Assembly (NCBI RefSeq): GCF_954871325.1
Contig: NC_088776.1
Span: 49,432,569-49,496,568, forward strand
DNA: 64,000 bases
Origin: Gordionus sp. m RMFG-2023
Taxonomy: Eukaryota > Nematomorpha > Gordioida > Chordodea > Parachordodidae
Direction: 5' to 3'
Notes under the pieces: generated by a model
The model's input: only the letters and a program-made list of their open reading frames with translations
Told to the model about the DNA's origin: nothing
Database searches by the model: none
Shown: positions 29,570 through 40,288 of the stretch, one piece after another
How the letters are laid out: the number at the start of each line of letters is the position of its first letter
Numbering within the stretch: position 1 is the first letter of the stretch
Made by a program: the position numbers and the translations under genes

Positions 29570-30090
29570 TTTTTATAAATATAAAATCTAATCTAAAATA
29601 AAATAGGTAATTATTTTTCAAAATAAAATAGCCAACTATTTAAAATAAAATAGCTAACTTTTTCCAAAATAAAATAGCCAACTATTTTTCAAAATAAAAT
29701 AGCCAACTATTTTTCAAAATAAAAGAGCCAACTATTTTTCAAAATAAAAGAGCCAACTATTTTTCAAAATAAAATAGCCAACTATTTTTCAAAATAAAAT
29801 TTCCAACTCTTTTTCAAAATAAAATAGGTAACTCTTTAAAATAAAATAGCCAACTATTTTTCAAAATAAAATAGCCAACTATTTTTCAAAATAAAATTTC
29901 CAACTCTTTTTCAAAATAAAATAGGTAACTCTTTAAAATAAAATAGCCAACTATTTTTCAAAATAAAATAGCCAACTATTTTTCAAAATAAAATATCCAA
30001 CTCTTTTTCAAAATAAAATAGGTAACTCTTTAAAATAAAATAGCCAACTTTTTCCAAAATAAAATACGCAACTATTTTTCAAAATAGGTA
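29570..30090. repeat. Minisatellite, about 25-bp unit
   Basis: About twenty variants of AAAATAGCCAACTATTTTTC with an AAAATA link, including higher-order blocks in which TTTCCAACTCTTTTTC and GGTAACTCTTT variants recur in a fixed order. Lies inside the 29399-31647 hAT. Confidence 0.9.
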
Positions 30091-30354
30091 ATTACTGTAC
30101 GACACAAAATTTCTTAGAGTACTATCTTTATTATTAAAATAACATATTGATTTATTATAATATATTAATTTTGTTTACAAATAATAACCAACGATCTTTT
30201 TTAATTACAAAAGAATGTAAACAAGATAAAATTTTATAAAAAAATTGTAATTTTACAATGTAAAAAAATAAATGTATAAATAAGATTTTATAAAAAAACA
30301 AACAATTTTAAATTTACAATGTAAAAAATATTTATAATCAGTGCGGGGAAGTTG

Positions 30355-30780
30355 TTCTACAGTATTTAGTTAATACAATGGGGGAAGGGAATATGATATT
30401 TTGAGGTATCAATCTTCAAAGCATAAATCAGTACAGGGCATTCTATCAACATCTATTGCAAAACAAAAATATTCTTCAAAAATTAGAATTAATATAGATG
30501 CAACTACAGTTGCGGAAATGGTAAATACCTATCATGCAGTACAACATTCAGAGAGTTACTCAACATCTCAATGTTGGTAGAATCTTTCCCCATAATATTT
30601 AACGACTAATATAAATGAAAAGTATACTTTGTAGAACACAAAATGAGCAAGGCTATCAACAATGTTTTAGGATATAAATCCAGAAGGTCAATTCTTGACG
30701 ATTTGAAAGATGTGCAAACATATGCAATTATAACAGATGCATCTAATGATCCTCCCCTATTTCAACAAAATTAATGTCAT
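30355..30780 (+). pseudogene. Decayed hAT transposase, central part
   Basis: INIDATTVAEMVNTYHAVQH followed by SESYSTSQC, then KAINNVLGYKSRRSILDDL and YAIITDASND. The order matches hAT transposases with a TLAYHTVxHxxSYxSxDC segment and an LMTDASN segment. Frames are interrupted. Confidence 0.6.
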
Positions 30781-31744
30781 TTCAATAAAACTATTAAAAA
30801 AATTTTCTCCAGATATGAAATATCCAAAGACATAGCTAACCATATATAATGGTAAATATGGCAGATTTGGCATTACCAATGAATTGCATGGCAGCTTTCT
30901 GATCTGATAATTCCTCAGTGAATTTGGCAAAAACCATAGTGTATTTACAGAATTGAGTCAGCATAATGTTGGTTGACAGGTTCCTCCTAATACGCGCCAT
31001 CGTAGAATTTTAAAATTTTACAAACCTTTAAAAAATAAATAGATTATAAAAGCTGTCCTATTTGAAAAAAAATTTCAAAAATAAATGGCAGAAGTATATT
31101 TAGGAATTTTACATATAGGAAATCTACTATATGCTGTTAATATGCAGTTGCAATCAGAAGAATATAATTTAATAAAGGCTCACTAAATTATGCTGCAGAA
31201 ATACCAAAGTAATCCACTTCTAAAAGTTCTATTCTTCTATGAAAATGTTGAGTGGAGCACTGCAATTATAGAATCTAGATTTTTAAAATATATTTATAAT
31301 AATTATACATACTATTCTAACTTCAAATTTTGAAAATGTCGAATGGATTGGATTGGATGGAGAATTTAAAATTAGCGGAAAAATAAAATAAAAGAACTAG
31401 ACATATTTTTCGAATAAATATTTAAAATTTATTTTAAAAATATAAAAATAATCAAATACTGTTTCTCAAAATTATTATTTATATATTAAAAACATTAAAA
31501 TGCTAAAAAAAAATTTGTGGGAGAAATTAAAAAATTGTGGGAGATTTTTGTGGGAGATTGTGGGAGTTTTGTGGGAGTGAGATGTATGTGGGTAAACTAA
31601 AAAATTGTGGGAGACTCCCACTGATGGGGGGAGGCATGGCAACCCTGTTCGGGTCGCTGCTTAAATGTTCAACGAAATGCTATATTGCATTGAATAATTG
31701 TTGCAATAATTCGGATTTTTTATAAATATATTATTTAATATTTT

Positions 31745-32222
31745 TTAAAACAAAAATGTCTTAACCTCATCCCTTTTCATATAATATATGCCTTAATTTT
31801 ATACTATTTACTTTTTTTTAAATTATCTTTTTAAATCCCTCATTTTAGCCTTTTAATTATATGGTGCCAGCCGCAAAAAAAGAGAAGAAAAAGTAATAAT
31901 TTTTAAAACAAAAATACCTTAACCTCATCCCTTTTCATATATTATATGCCTTAATTTTAAACTATTTACTTTTTTTTAAATTATCTTTTTTAATCCCTTA
32001 TTTTAGCCTTTAATTATATGGTGCCAGCCGCAAAAAAAGTGAAGAAAAAGTAATATTTTTTAATATTTTTTAAAACAAAAAAGTCTTAACCTCATCCCTT
32101 TTCATATATTATATGCCTTAATTTTATACTATTTACTTTTTTTTTAAATTATCTTTTTAAATCCCTTATTTTGGCCTTTTAATTATATGGTGCCATTCGC
32201 AAAAAAAGAAAAGAAAAAGTAA
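31745..32222. repeat. Three tandem subterminal repeats, about 150 bp each
   Basis: Each copy runs from TCTTAACCTCATCCCTTTTC through ATATGCCTTAATTTTA to GGTGCCAGCCGCAAAAAAAG. Single or double copies occur at the other arms of units 1 and 2 (28340-28480 one, 32475-32775 two, 35000-35150 one), so the repeat has expanded independently. Confidence 0.85.
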
Positions 32223-33549
32223 TTATATTATTTATTTATTTTTATGGGGATTCGGAATATTAAAAAAGATCCAGAATAAAACGTGGGGATTCAAGACATG
32301 ATTCCATATCCCAATACGACATATACATACATATGTCGTATTGGGATATGGAATAATGTGGGATTCGGAATCCCAACGTGGAGATTCAAGATCTTAAATC
32401 CCCACGTTTTATTCGGGATCTTTTTTTTTAAATATTCCGAATCCCCATGAAAAAAATAATAAATATAATTACTTTTTCTTCTCTTTTTTTTGCGGCTGTC
32501 ACCATATAATTAAGGCCAAAATAAAGGATTTAAAAAGAGAATTTTTAAAAAAAAGTAAATAGTATAAAATTAAGGCATATAATAAATGAAAAGGGATGAG
32601 ATTAAGACATTTTTGTTTAAAAAATATTAAAATATATTACTTTTTCTTTTCTTTTTTTTGCGGCTGGCACCATATAATTAAAAGGCCAAAATAAGGGATT
32701 TAAAAAGAGAATTTAAAAAAAATAAATAGTATTAAATTAAGGCATATAATGAATGAATAGGGATGAGGTTAAGACTTTTTTGTTTTAAAAAATATATTTA
32801 AAAAATATATTTATAAAATATCCGAATTATTGCAACAATTATTCAATGCAATTAGCATTTCGTTGAACATTTAAGCAAGGACCCGAACCGTTATTTATAA
32901 CGGTTCAGTTTGGTTCAGCTAATTATAAAGGTTCATTACGGTTAGAAATTTTTTATTATTGAAGCAACATCATCTTCTAATTTATTTTTATTATAAGCAT
33001 CTATGAATTATATATAAAAAAAATATATAAGATTCAAAATAACTCATTTTTAAATATATTATTTGATTTTATATGTTCGTTGTGACGATAACACAAATTT
33101 TAGTCCCGAAAAAGCCCTTTCTACAGAAACCTTTGTTGCGGGAACCTCCAGTACTATAAGAGCACGTTTATATAATTCTGGATATTCAAATTATTTCCAT
33201 TTCTAAAATACCGGTTTAACCGTATAAAGGTTCTTTTTACTCCTTCAAAAAATAATTATATTGGTTCGGTTACGGTTATGGTTCAGATATTTAACAAAAA
33301 TAAATTTTTTTTAAAAAAATATTTAAGGGGGATTCGGAATCTTTTTTTAAAAATACAATTAAATTATATTTTTTTGCCGCCTGGCTGGCACCAGAAAATT
33401 ATATTTTTTAGAGATATTTAATATGTATTACTTTTATGCTTTAAATCATTAAATACTCGAAAAAATGGTTTTAATATAAATTAAATGTAAAAAATAAATA
33501 TTATTTTAAAATTAATAATTTAGACAGATTAGAGGAAAAGAAAGCGAAA

Positions 33550-33935
33550 AGAGGTGCGGGCCTAATTTTTTATTCACGGCCCGCCCGCTCACGGTGGCAA
33601 TAATCACGCCCATTCACGCTTACCACTTAAAAATTTCGACCCGACCCGCCCGCTCACGAAAGGCAATATTTTGATTCACGTCCGAAAATTCAACGGTGTT
33701 TTTAAATTTTTCTAAATTTTAATACTATAATTTTTTACATTTTGAATTTACTCTATTTATTTCTTTAATTCCATAATCCATAATAACAAAAAATAAATAC
33801 ATATTATAAATCCAAATTTTTACTTAGAAAAAGAAGAATGACTATTTTTAAAATTTCAATTATGTACGCCTTTCCTCTAATAGGCGATTGACTACAGAAA
33901 ATAACCTTTCACTAGAAGCCGAATTTGCCAGGGCT
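33550..33935 (-). mobile_element. hAT fragment inside unit 2 (CACGGCCCGCCCG family)
   Basis: Starts with a GTGCGGGCCTAATTTTTTAT end and CCCGCCCGCTCACG repeats. The minus strand at 33865-33932 reads NSASSERLFSVVNRLLEERR, a hAT dimerisation domain of a different type from the arms. The right end is not defined. Confidence 0.55.
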
Positions 33936-34539
33936 GACAAAATTTTACTCTCTAATTTTTTCAAAAAAAGAAATAAATTTTCCTGCTTCCAAAACTTCTA
34001 AATATTGCCATTGTTATTTGTTTTATTTTTTAAAATTTTATTTTGATAATATTGATATTGGTATAATTATAAAAAAAAATCAGACCCGATGGCTTAACTT
34101 GCACCCTCTGGTCCAATATGAAATCCCTTATTTGAGATGCAATCTGCGTATCATCCTTTTCAATTAATACAAACCCTCTTACTTGTTGGGAAAATAAAAA
34201 AATTAATAAATATTCAAAATTAAATTTTATATTTCGCCAATAGTCATTTCAACTAACGGCAATTTTTCACAGTCTACATATATTTTTTAAAAAACTTTAT
34301 CACGAAATTTTTTTAGCATAACAAACGAAAATCGCGAATCCTTATTTCTTAAACAAAAACTTCAATTGGAAATTTTTAAACACAATTATACTTGCTTTTT
34401 AGGTATATTTTCATTATTAAATTAAGCTCTTTTTAGAGCCTTCGATATATTTTTATTTAGTAATTTTATATATTTTTACATATTTTTCTATAGTTGTTTT
34501 AATATTTTAGTGTTTTATCATTTTTTTTATAAACGTGTT

Positions 34540-34665
34540 TTTATAGTACTGGCTGTTCCCGCAACACATGTTTCTGTAGAAAGGGCTTTTTCGGGGCAAA
34601 AATTTGTGTTATCGTCACAACGAACAAAAAGGAATCATTTATACTTGAAAATATATAACTTAAAA
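34540..34665 (+). pseudogene. hAT transposase C-terminal fragment, unit 2 right arm
   Basis: LAVPATHVSVERAFSGQKFV then SSQRTKRNHLYLKI, closely matching the minus-strand copies at 28.9 and 33.1 kb. Its inverted orientation makes it part of the long inverted arms. Confidence 0.75.
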
Positions 34666-35288
34666 GTTCAAATAATATATTTAAAAATGAGTTATTTTGA
34701 ATCTTATATATTTTTTTTATATATAATTCATAGATGCTTATAATAAAAATAAATTAGAAGATGATGTTGCTTCAATAAAAAAAAAATTTATAACCGTAAT
34801 GAACCTTTATAATTAGCTGAACCGAACCTTTACAAATTTCTTCTCAAGAACCGTAACCATTTAAATTTTTTACATAATGAACCGTAACCAAACTGAACCG
34901 TTATAAATAACGGTTCGGGTCCCTGCTTAAATGTTCAACGAAATGCTTATTGCATTGAATAATTGTTGCAATAATTCGGATATTTTATATATTTTTTAAA
35001 ACAAAAAAGTCTTAACCTCATCCCTTTTCATTCAATATATGCCTTAATTTAATACTATTTACTTTTTTTTAAATTCTCTTTTTAAATCCCTTATTTTGGC
35101 CTTTTAATTATATGGTGCCAGCCGCAAAAAAAGAAAAGAAAAAGTAATTATATTTATTTATTTTTCATGGGGATTCGGAATATTTTTTAAATATTTTAAA
35201 AAAAAGATCCCGAATAAAACGGGGATTTAAGATCTTGAATCCCACGTTGGGATTCCGAATCCCACATGATTCCATATCCCAATACGAC

Positions 35289-36600
35289 ACATATATTAGA
35301 AAAAATTATTTTAAAATATTTTAATAAATAAAAAGAGGTATATTTTTTTAAAAATGAAATAAAAAATTAACCACTCAGAAAAAGAACGAATTCAATGTTA
35401 ATATAAAAAAATTACATAAAAATAAATAAATAAAGAATAATAAGCCCCCCGAAAGAAGAAGCAACCAAAATAAAATGCTAAGGTAAAATATTATATCACC
35501 CTTTACTAAAAAGGCACTGAATATAATAAATAGAGTTAATATTTTTTAATGTCATTATGCAATGATTGTAAAAATAAAACAACTAATTTAATAGAAATTT
35601 TAACAGAAGATTTTGTTATCTGTTTTTTTAGTAATAAAATATCAGGAAGATATTGATATATTAGGCAATCTGAATTTTAAATTTGCCAGCCAAAATTTTT
35701 ATATTTATGGCTGCCAAATGTCGAAGCACGGTTCTTTGTAGAAGTTTAAACTTGAGAGAAAATAATATAGTTTCTGTCAGTTGTGCTAAAGGTAATTATT
35801 TAATATAATAAATTTAAATATTATATTGTTTAAACTATTTAAAAAATTGAAGGAGTATTATAAAAAATAAATCCATTTTAGACCCGGATTTGTTTAAAAT
35901 AATTTTTTTTTACACGACTTGGGTATTTTTAATATTAAACCCAATCTAGGTATTTCTTATATTTAAAAATTTGTTATTTTGAACTTACATTTATAAATTA
36001 TTTAAAGAGAAGATGATTTAATTTTTCAGTTGGTTAATTGATTTAGATTAATTAATCTGACCCGGGTTTATATATTTTTTTGTATAGTTAAACCAGGTCA
36101 AAATTTTAAAAGCTCTCTCCCGGGTCGGGTTCTGGACCAGACCTATAAGTCTAAGAATAGATACAATAATTAATTTAATAATATATATAATATTTTAACC
36201 GGAACTCAAACAAAGCCATGAGGAAAAAAATAATTATATGTTCCAGATTCCATTTAAAAATATAATGAATAAAATATTTTCTTACTTTTTCTATCAGAAT
36301 TTTGAATTAAATATTGATAAATTTAGTACACATATAATAATAAATAATATAGACTCAAATTATAATAAATGTAAATTTTCTAAAATAAAAAAAATTTAGA
36401 AGAAAAAAATTGTTAAAAAGTCAGCAAAAAATGTAATAATAAAATTAAAAGCAACAAGTACACATCATATACATAATATTATGAAGTAAAAATTACAAAT
36501 AAGAAATATTTAGACTTGAGTATATTATAATCATTTTTGGGCCATATTTCTGAAAAATTAAGCTAGCCAAGGAGGGAAGGAAAATCCCTAGTTTTCGTGA
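35289..36600. other. AT-rich DNA with a GACCCGG-type MITE remnant
   Basis: Between about 35880 and 36150 there are GACCCGGATTTG, GACCCGGGTTTATATA and CCCGGGTCGGGTTCTGG blocks, the same style as the MITE at 50636. No coding sequence is recognised. Confidence 0.45.
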
Positions 36601-36979
36601 ATATCATTTTAAAGTTCATAAAGATTATACCCATGCACCCCCCCCCCACCTTCCCTAAAGGTAAATATTTTTTCAAATGGTTGTAACGATCATAATATTT
36701 AAGAAAATAATTATTTTACCTTATTCCTTTATGAATACTCTTCTTTAGTGACTACTCTACACTATTTTATTGTTTTATTTTCTAAGACAAGGTTTTCTTT
36801 TATATGACGAAATTTTATTTTATAGGACAAATAAAAGTAATGACAATTTTTGGCAATTATTACCATATTTTTAAACGTATTTTTATTCATTTGTATTTGT
36901 AATTTAATATATAAAAGATATGCAAAACTCTCATCTAGCAAATCCTTCATCAAAATAAAGATAAATTTTTGAATCATAC

Positions 36980-37164
36980 CTTATAAAATAGGAAAATTTC
37001 TGCATACTTCATCATATAAAGGTGACCATCATCGAATAAAGGAGAAAATTCTTATTCCCCGTCATTCTTGACGGGCTATCAGCTAGTATTGATATATAAT
37101 ACTAAAAAATAATATAACAAGACTCACCATGAATTTTATAACCAATATAACAAATTCGCGCCAT
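36980..37164 (-). CDS. Tentative 5' end of an unidentified host gene, two small exons
   Basis: Exon 37164-37128 starts MARICYIGYKIH and ends at a good GTGAGT donor in phase 1. A phase-matched exon 37050-36980 reads EFSPLFDDGHLYMMKYAEIF ending at AAG|GTATGA, after acceptor AATAAG. I do not recognise the protein. A possible continuation (DLLDESFAYLLYIKLQIQ, about 36940-36870) requires a 35-bp intron and is doubtful. Splice and phase agreement is the only support; chance is not excluded. Confidence 0.3.
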
Positions 37165-38269
37165 TGTTGCAAAACAAAATTATTGCGCGTAAACAAAAAT
37201 TTAAAAAAGAGCCAACTCATGTTAAATAAAATATCAGAGATTCACTACGCTTGTCGAATACCAATACTATGATATGCTGAGTCTGGCAGGTTATTATTCG
37301 GGTAGTTGATAGTATTTTAGCATTAATGGTATTATTTATCATGAAATAAACATAATAAAATATTTAAATATTTTATAAGCTAAATGGTAGCATATAAATA
37401 TATAAATACAATTGTAAATTTTACTTCCAAACCGGGAATTCGAGCCGACACAAATGGTTCGGTTCAGGTTCGAATAGAATAACAGTTCAAGCAGGTTCGT
37501 AAAAATAAAATATCAGAAACTTAAAACCGGTTTGAACACTTCTATATACCAACCTTCACTCAAATTATGTATATAGGGAATCATATATTTTTTTATTTCA
37601 TTATTAAATTAAAAACATTTACATAAAACAAACTTTCATTTTTATTAATTGCACATTATAAAATAATAGTTAATTTAAAATAATAACAAGTAAATATCAG
37701 TTATTATTTTTAATATTGAACAATATTTATTTACTTAAAATTTTTTATTCATCTCACTCAAATTATATTCTATAAGCAGGGGCCTCTACAACGGGGGGGG
37801 GGGGTCCGAAGCAACTGCTTCAGTAAATTTGAGTGGGGGTTTTGTTTTTTTTAATTTTTTTATTTTAATTTTTTTTAAATTAAAAAATTTTTTTTTTTAC
37901 ATCCATCATGATCATATGATTTCTGGTTTATAAATGTAATAATAAGACCCCCCCCCCCACCACTTAATATTTAATTTAATATATTGACGGAAATTTTGGT
38001 GGATGTTTAGTAAATTTTATTTAATATCTCGTAACCAAGCCTTCTGGGGGAACAGGCAACACGAAGGCAATATGATGGCCCTTATTAAGCTTATTGCAGA
38101 TTCTGAACCTATACTAAAAATATATATACAGCAAAATGAAGAAAGAAAAAAGGATAAAAAAATTAAGGGATTAAAAACGAAATTATATTCAAACCTATTA
38201 TCATATAATAATAACATAAACATTCTCATTGAAACCATGAAAAATATGGTTATAATGAGATTACATTTA

Positions 38270-38775
38270 ACAGGTGCTTTTCAATCATAGTTGATGGTGC
38301 ATACGATGTTTCGAAATCAGAAGCAATAGCTTTGATAGTAAGATATGTTGAAAATAGTGAGACGCCGAAGTCTGTTGAAAGACTGATTGACATATATTAT
38401 ACGGGAAATACCACAGGTCTCGATATAAAACATAATATAATATCCAAACTTGGCTCGATGAATTTACCCCTTGAATATCTAGTTGGGCAAAGTTATGATG
38501 GCGCCTCAAACATGAGTGGAAGAATCAATGGTGTGCAAGCCTTGATAAGAGCAGAGGCGCCAAAGGCAGCTTTTATTTGGTGTTATTGTCATCGATTAAA
38601 TTTAATCGTTGTTCAATTATGCCAATCAATTAAAAAACTTCGAAATGTTCTAGGAATACTAGATGAGATTTATGTCTATTTTAATGGTGTAAAAAGATAT
38701 GAGGCACTCAAAAAATTTCAGTGTAATGATCTGAAAAAATCGCAACGATTTCTACGCGTTAAGAATACCACTCGG
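38270..38775 (+). CDS. hAT copy 2: transposase core exon
   Basis: QSYDGASNMSGRINGVQALI and CYCHRLNLIVVQLCQSIKKL are nearly identical to copy 1. The donor (CGGTAATAG) falls at the same codon. It remains open for about 148 codons. Confidence 0.75.
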
Positions 38776-38820
38776 TAATAGTTCCTTTTTTATTTAAATT
38801 TTAAATGTTTTTTTTATTTA

Positions 38821-39094
38821 GAAGCTGGCTATCGTCATATAAAGCTATTGTAAATTTTTTTCAACTTTATAATGCCTTGAGGGCAGCTTTAACAAATTTA
38901 AAGGATTCTGAAGATCCTGCCACTTCTAGAATAGAAAAATTTGATTTTATCTTATCACTTTGTGTTTTGGATAAAATATTGTTGATAACAAGTTTGGCTT
39001 GTACAAAATTGCAAACCAGTTCGAAGTATATAGGGTATGCAATAAATCAAATTCAATTGGCAAAAGATTGCTTGATTAATTTGAGAAGCATAGG
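38821..39094 (+). CDS. hAT copy 2: following exon, cut by an insertion
   Basis: SWLSSYKAIVNFFQLYNALR to KLQTSSKYIGYAINQ as in copy 1, then broken by the element starting at 39093. The copy 1 wording resumes at 40289. Confidence 0.7.
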
Positions 39095-40288
39095 CGTAGC
39101 CAGGGGGGGGGGGGACAAGGGAAAATTTCCCCCCCCCCTTCAGAAATTTATCACTTTTTGTAAATATCATTTATAGCTAATAAAAAATATCCCCCTTAGT
39201 CCTCTCCCCACTCCCTGACCCTCATATATGTATGCATATATCTTAAATAATAATTTAAAAGAAAGAATGTAAAAGTTGATATTTTTTTATAAAACTATTC
39301 ATCATAATTTATAGATTTTTGAGTAAATAAATTTATAAATATATAAAATGAACCAAAAATATTTTTTAATAAATGGAATATAGGCCAAGGATAAATCTTA
39401 AGACAGAAGTGAAATGTATTATAATTATTAATAATAGATCTATAAAATTACTAAATAATATAATATATCAAATATAATTTTTTATAAAGTGAGTAATTTT
39501 AATTTATTTATCTCAATAAAAGTAAAATATAATTATAAAACTATTGATAAAATTAAATCATAAATTAAAAAAATATTAAAGCACAATATAAACAGTGGAA
39601 TATTATATATCGTCGATTTACTATATATCTAATTATCAAATGACAATCAATTTTACCAATATAGCGAATTATATATTTTACAGAAAACTATAAAATATTG
39701 ATAAGGACATCAGAAAATATATTTTAAAGACATTGTGGGATGAATAATATGAAGATTAAATTTATATATACTTAAATAAAATAGATGGCGTTAAATAATT
39801 GTATGCATATTGTTGCTATATTTAATATTAAGAGCATTGATTAGTAAATTTTGTCAGATTATTAACTGTAATATATTCTCTAACTGTCAAATATGTCTGT
39901 AAAATTGGAATTTTACCTAGTATTTTATAACTAATTCTATAAAATAGGGTAAAATCAACTATATGTCTACTTACTTATTATAAATAAATTTCTTATAATT
40001 GTTTGGAATAAATTATTACCATGCTTTTATATTAAGGTATATACAATACAAGTAATTTATTATATTTTTATTTTATATAAACTAATAAAAATATATTTCA
40101 TATTTGTTCCAGGCTTATTTTTTTTATTAAAATTTGTAAAAATATTTTATGACTATATATAGGTTAAAGTAACCCGGCCGAAGGCCGAGGAAAAGCGGGC
40201 CGAAGGCCCGCCCAAAAGGGGGTCTGGGGGCAAAGCCCCCAGTATTTTTTTGATTTCCCCCCCCTTATGAAAATCCTGGCTACGCCTA
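39093..40288. mobile_element. Non-autonomous element with GGCGTAGCCAGG ends
   Basis: Ends GGCGTAGCCAGGGGGGG and CCTGGCTACGCCTA, mirror images. Flanks GAAGCATA and GAAGTATA differ at one of eight bases, pointing to hAT mobilisation. The interior is AT-rich and non-coding except for a hairpin cluster at 40174-40240 (GGCCGAAGGCC, GCGGGCCGAAGGCCCGC, GGGGGCAAAGCCCCC). Confidence 0.8.

Larger units (their letters stand above)
29399..31647 (+). mobile_element. hAT element nested in unit 1, TSD TTCGGGTC
   Basis: Ends CAGGGTTGCCAGGTC and GGCATGGCAACCCTG, with exact duplication TTCGGGTC at 29391-29398 and 31648-31655. TGTGGGAGAAATT repeats occur near both ends. The interior holds a hairpin (GCGGGCCTTGGGCCCGC), a 25-bp minisatellite (29570-30090) and, on the plus strand, decayed transposase (INIDATTVAEMVNTYHAVQH; INNVLGYKSRRSILDDL). 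Confidence 0.9.
28193..32320. mobile_element. Long-inverted-repeat (foldback-like) element, unit 1
   Basis: Ends CATATTGGGATATGGAATC and, inverted, ATTCCATATCCCAATACGAC. The inverted similarity runs several hundred bases inward through a TGCGGCTGGCACC-containing subterminal repeat to AACATTTAAG next to CAGGGACCCGAACCG, mirrored as CGGTTCGGGTC...CTTAAATGTT. The minus strand near 28880-28990 reads VPATQVSVERAFSGLKFVLS, a hAT dimerisation domain. A separate hAT (29399-31647) is nested inside. Confidence 0.7.
32335..35288. mobile_element. Long-inverted-repeat element, unit 2
   Basis: Starts GTCGTATTGGGATATGGAAT and ends with its inverse ATTCCATATCCCAATACGAC, separated from unit 1 by a 14-bp palindromic spacer. 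Both arms contain the CAAGGACCCGAACCG/CGGTTCGGGTCCCTG junction and hAT dimerisation-domain copies in opposite orientation (33080-33175 minus, 34540-34660 plus). A third hAT fragment with different sequence lies between them. Confidence 0.7.

Noticed and set aside
29570-30090. CRISPR-like regular repeat
   Set aside because: Units are contiguous with no unique spacers, inside a eukaryotic transposon; it is a minisatellite.
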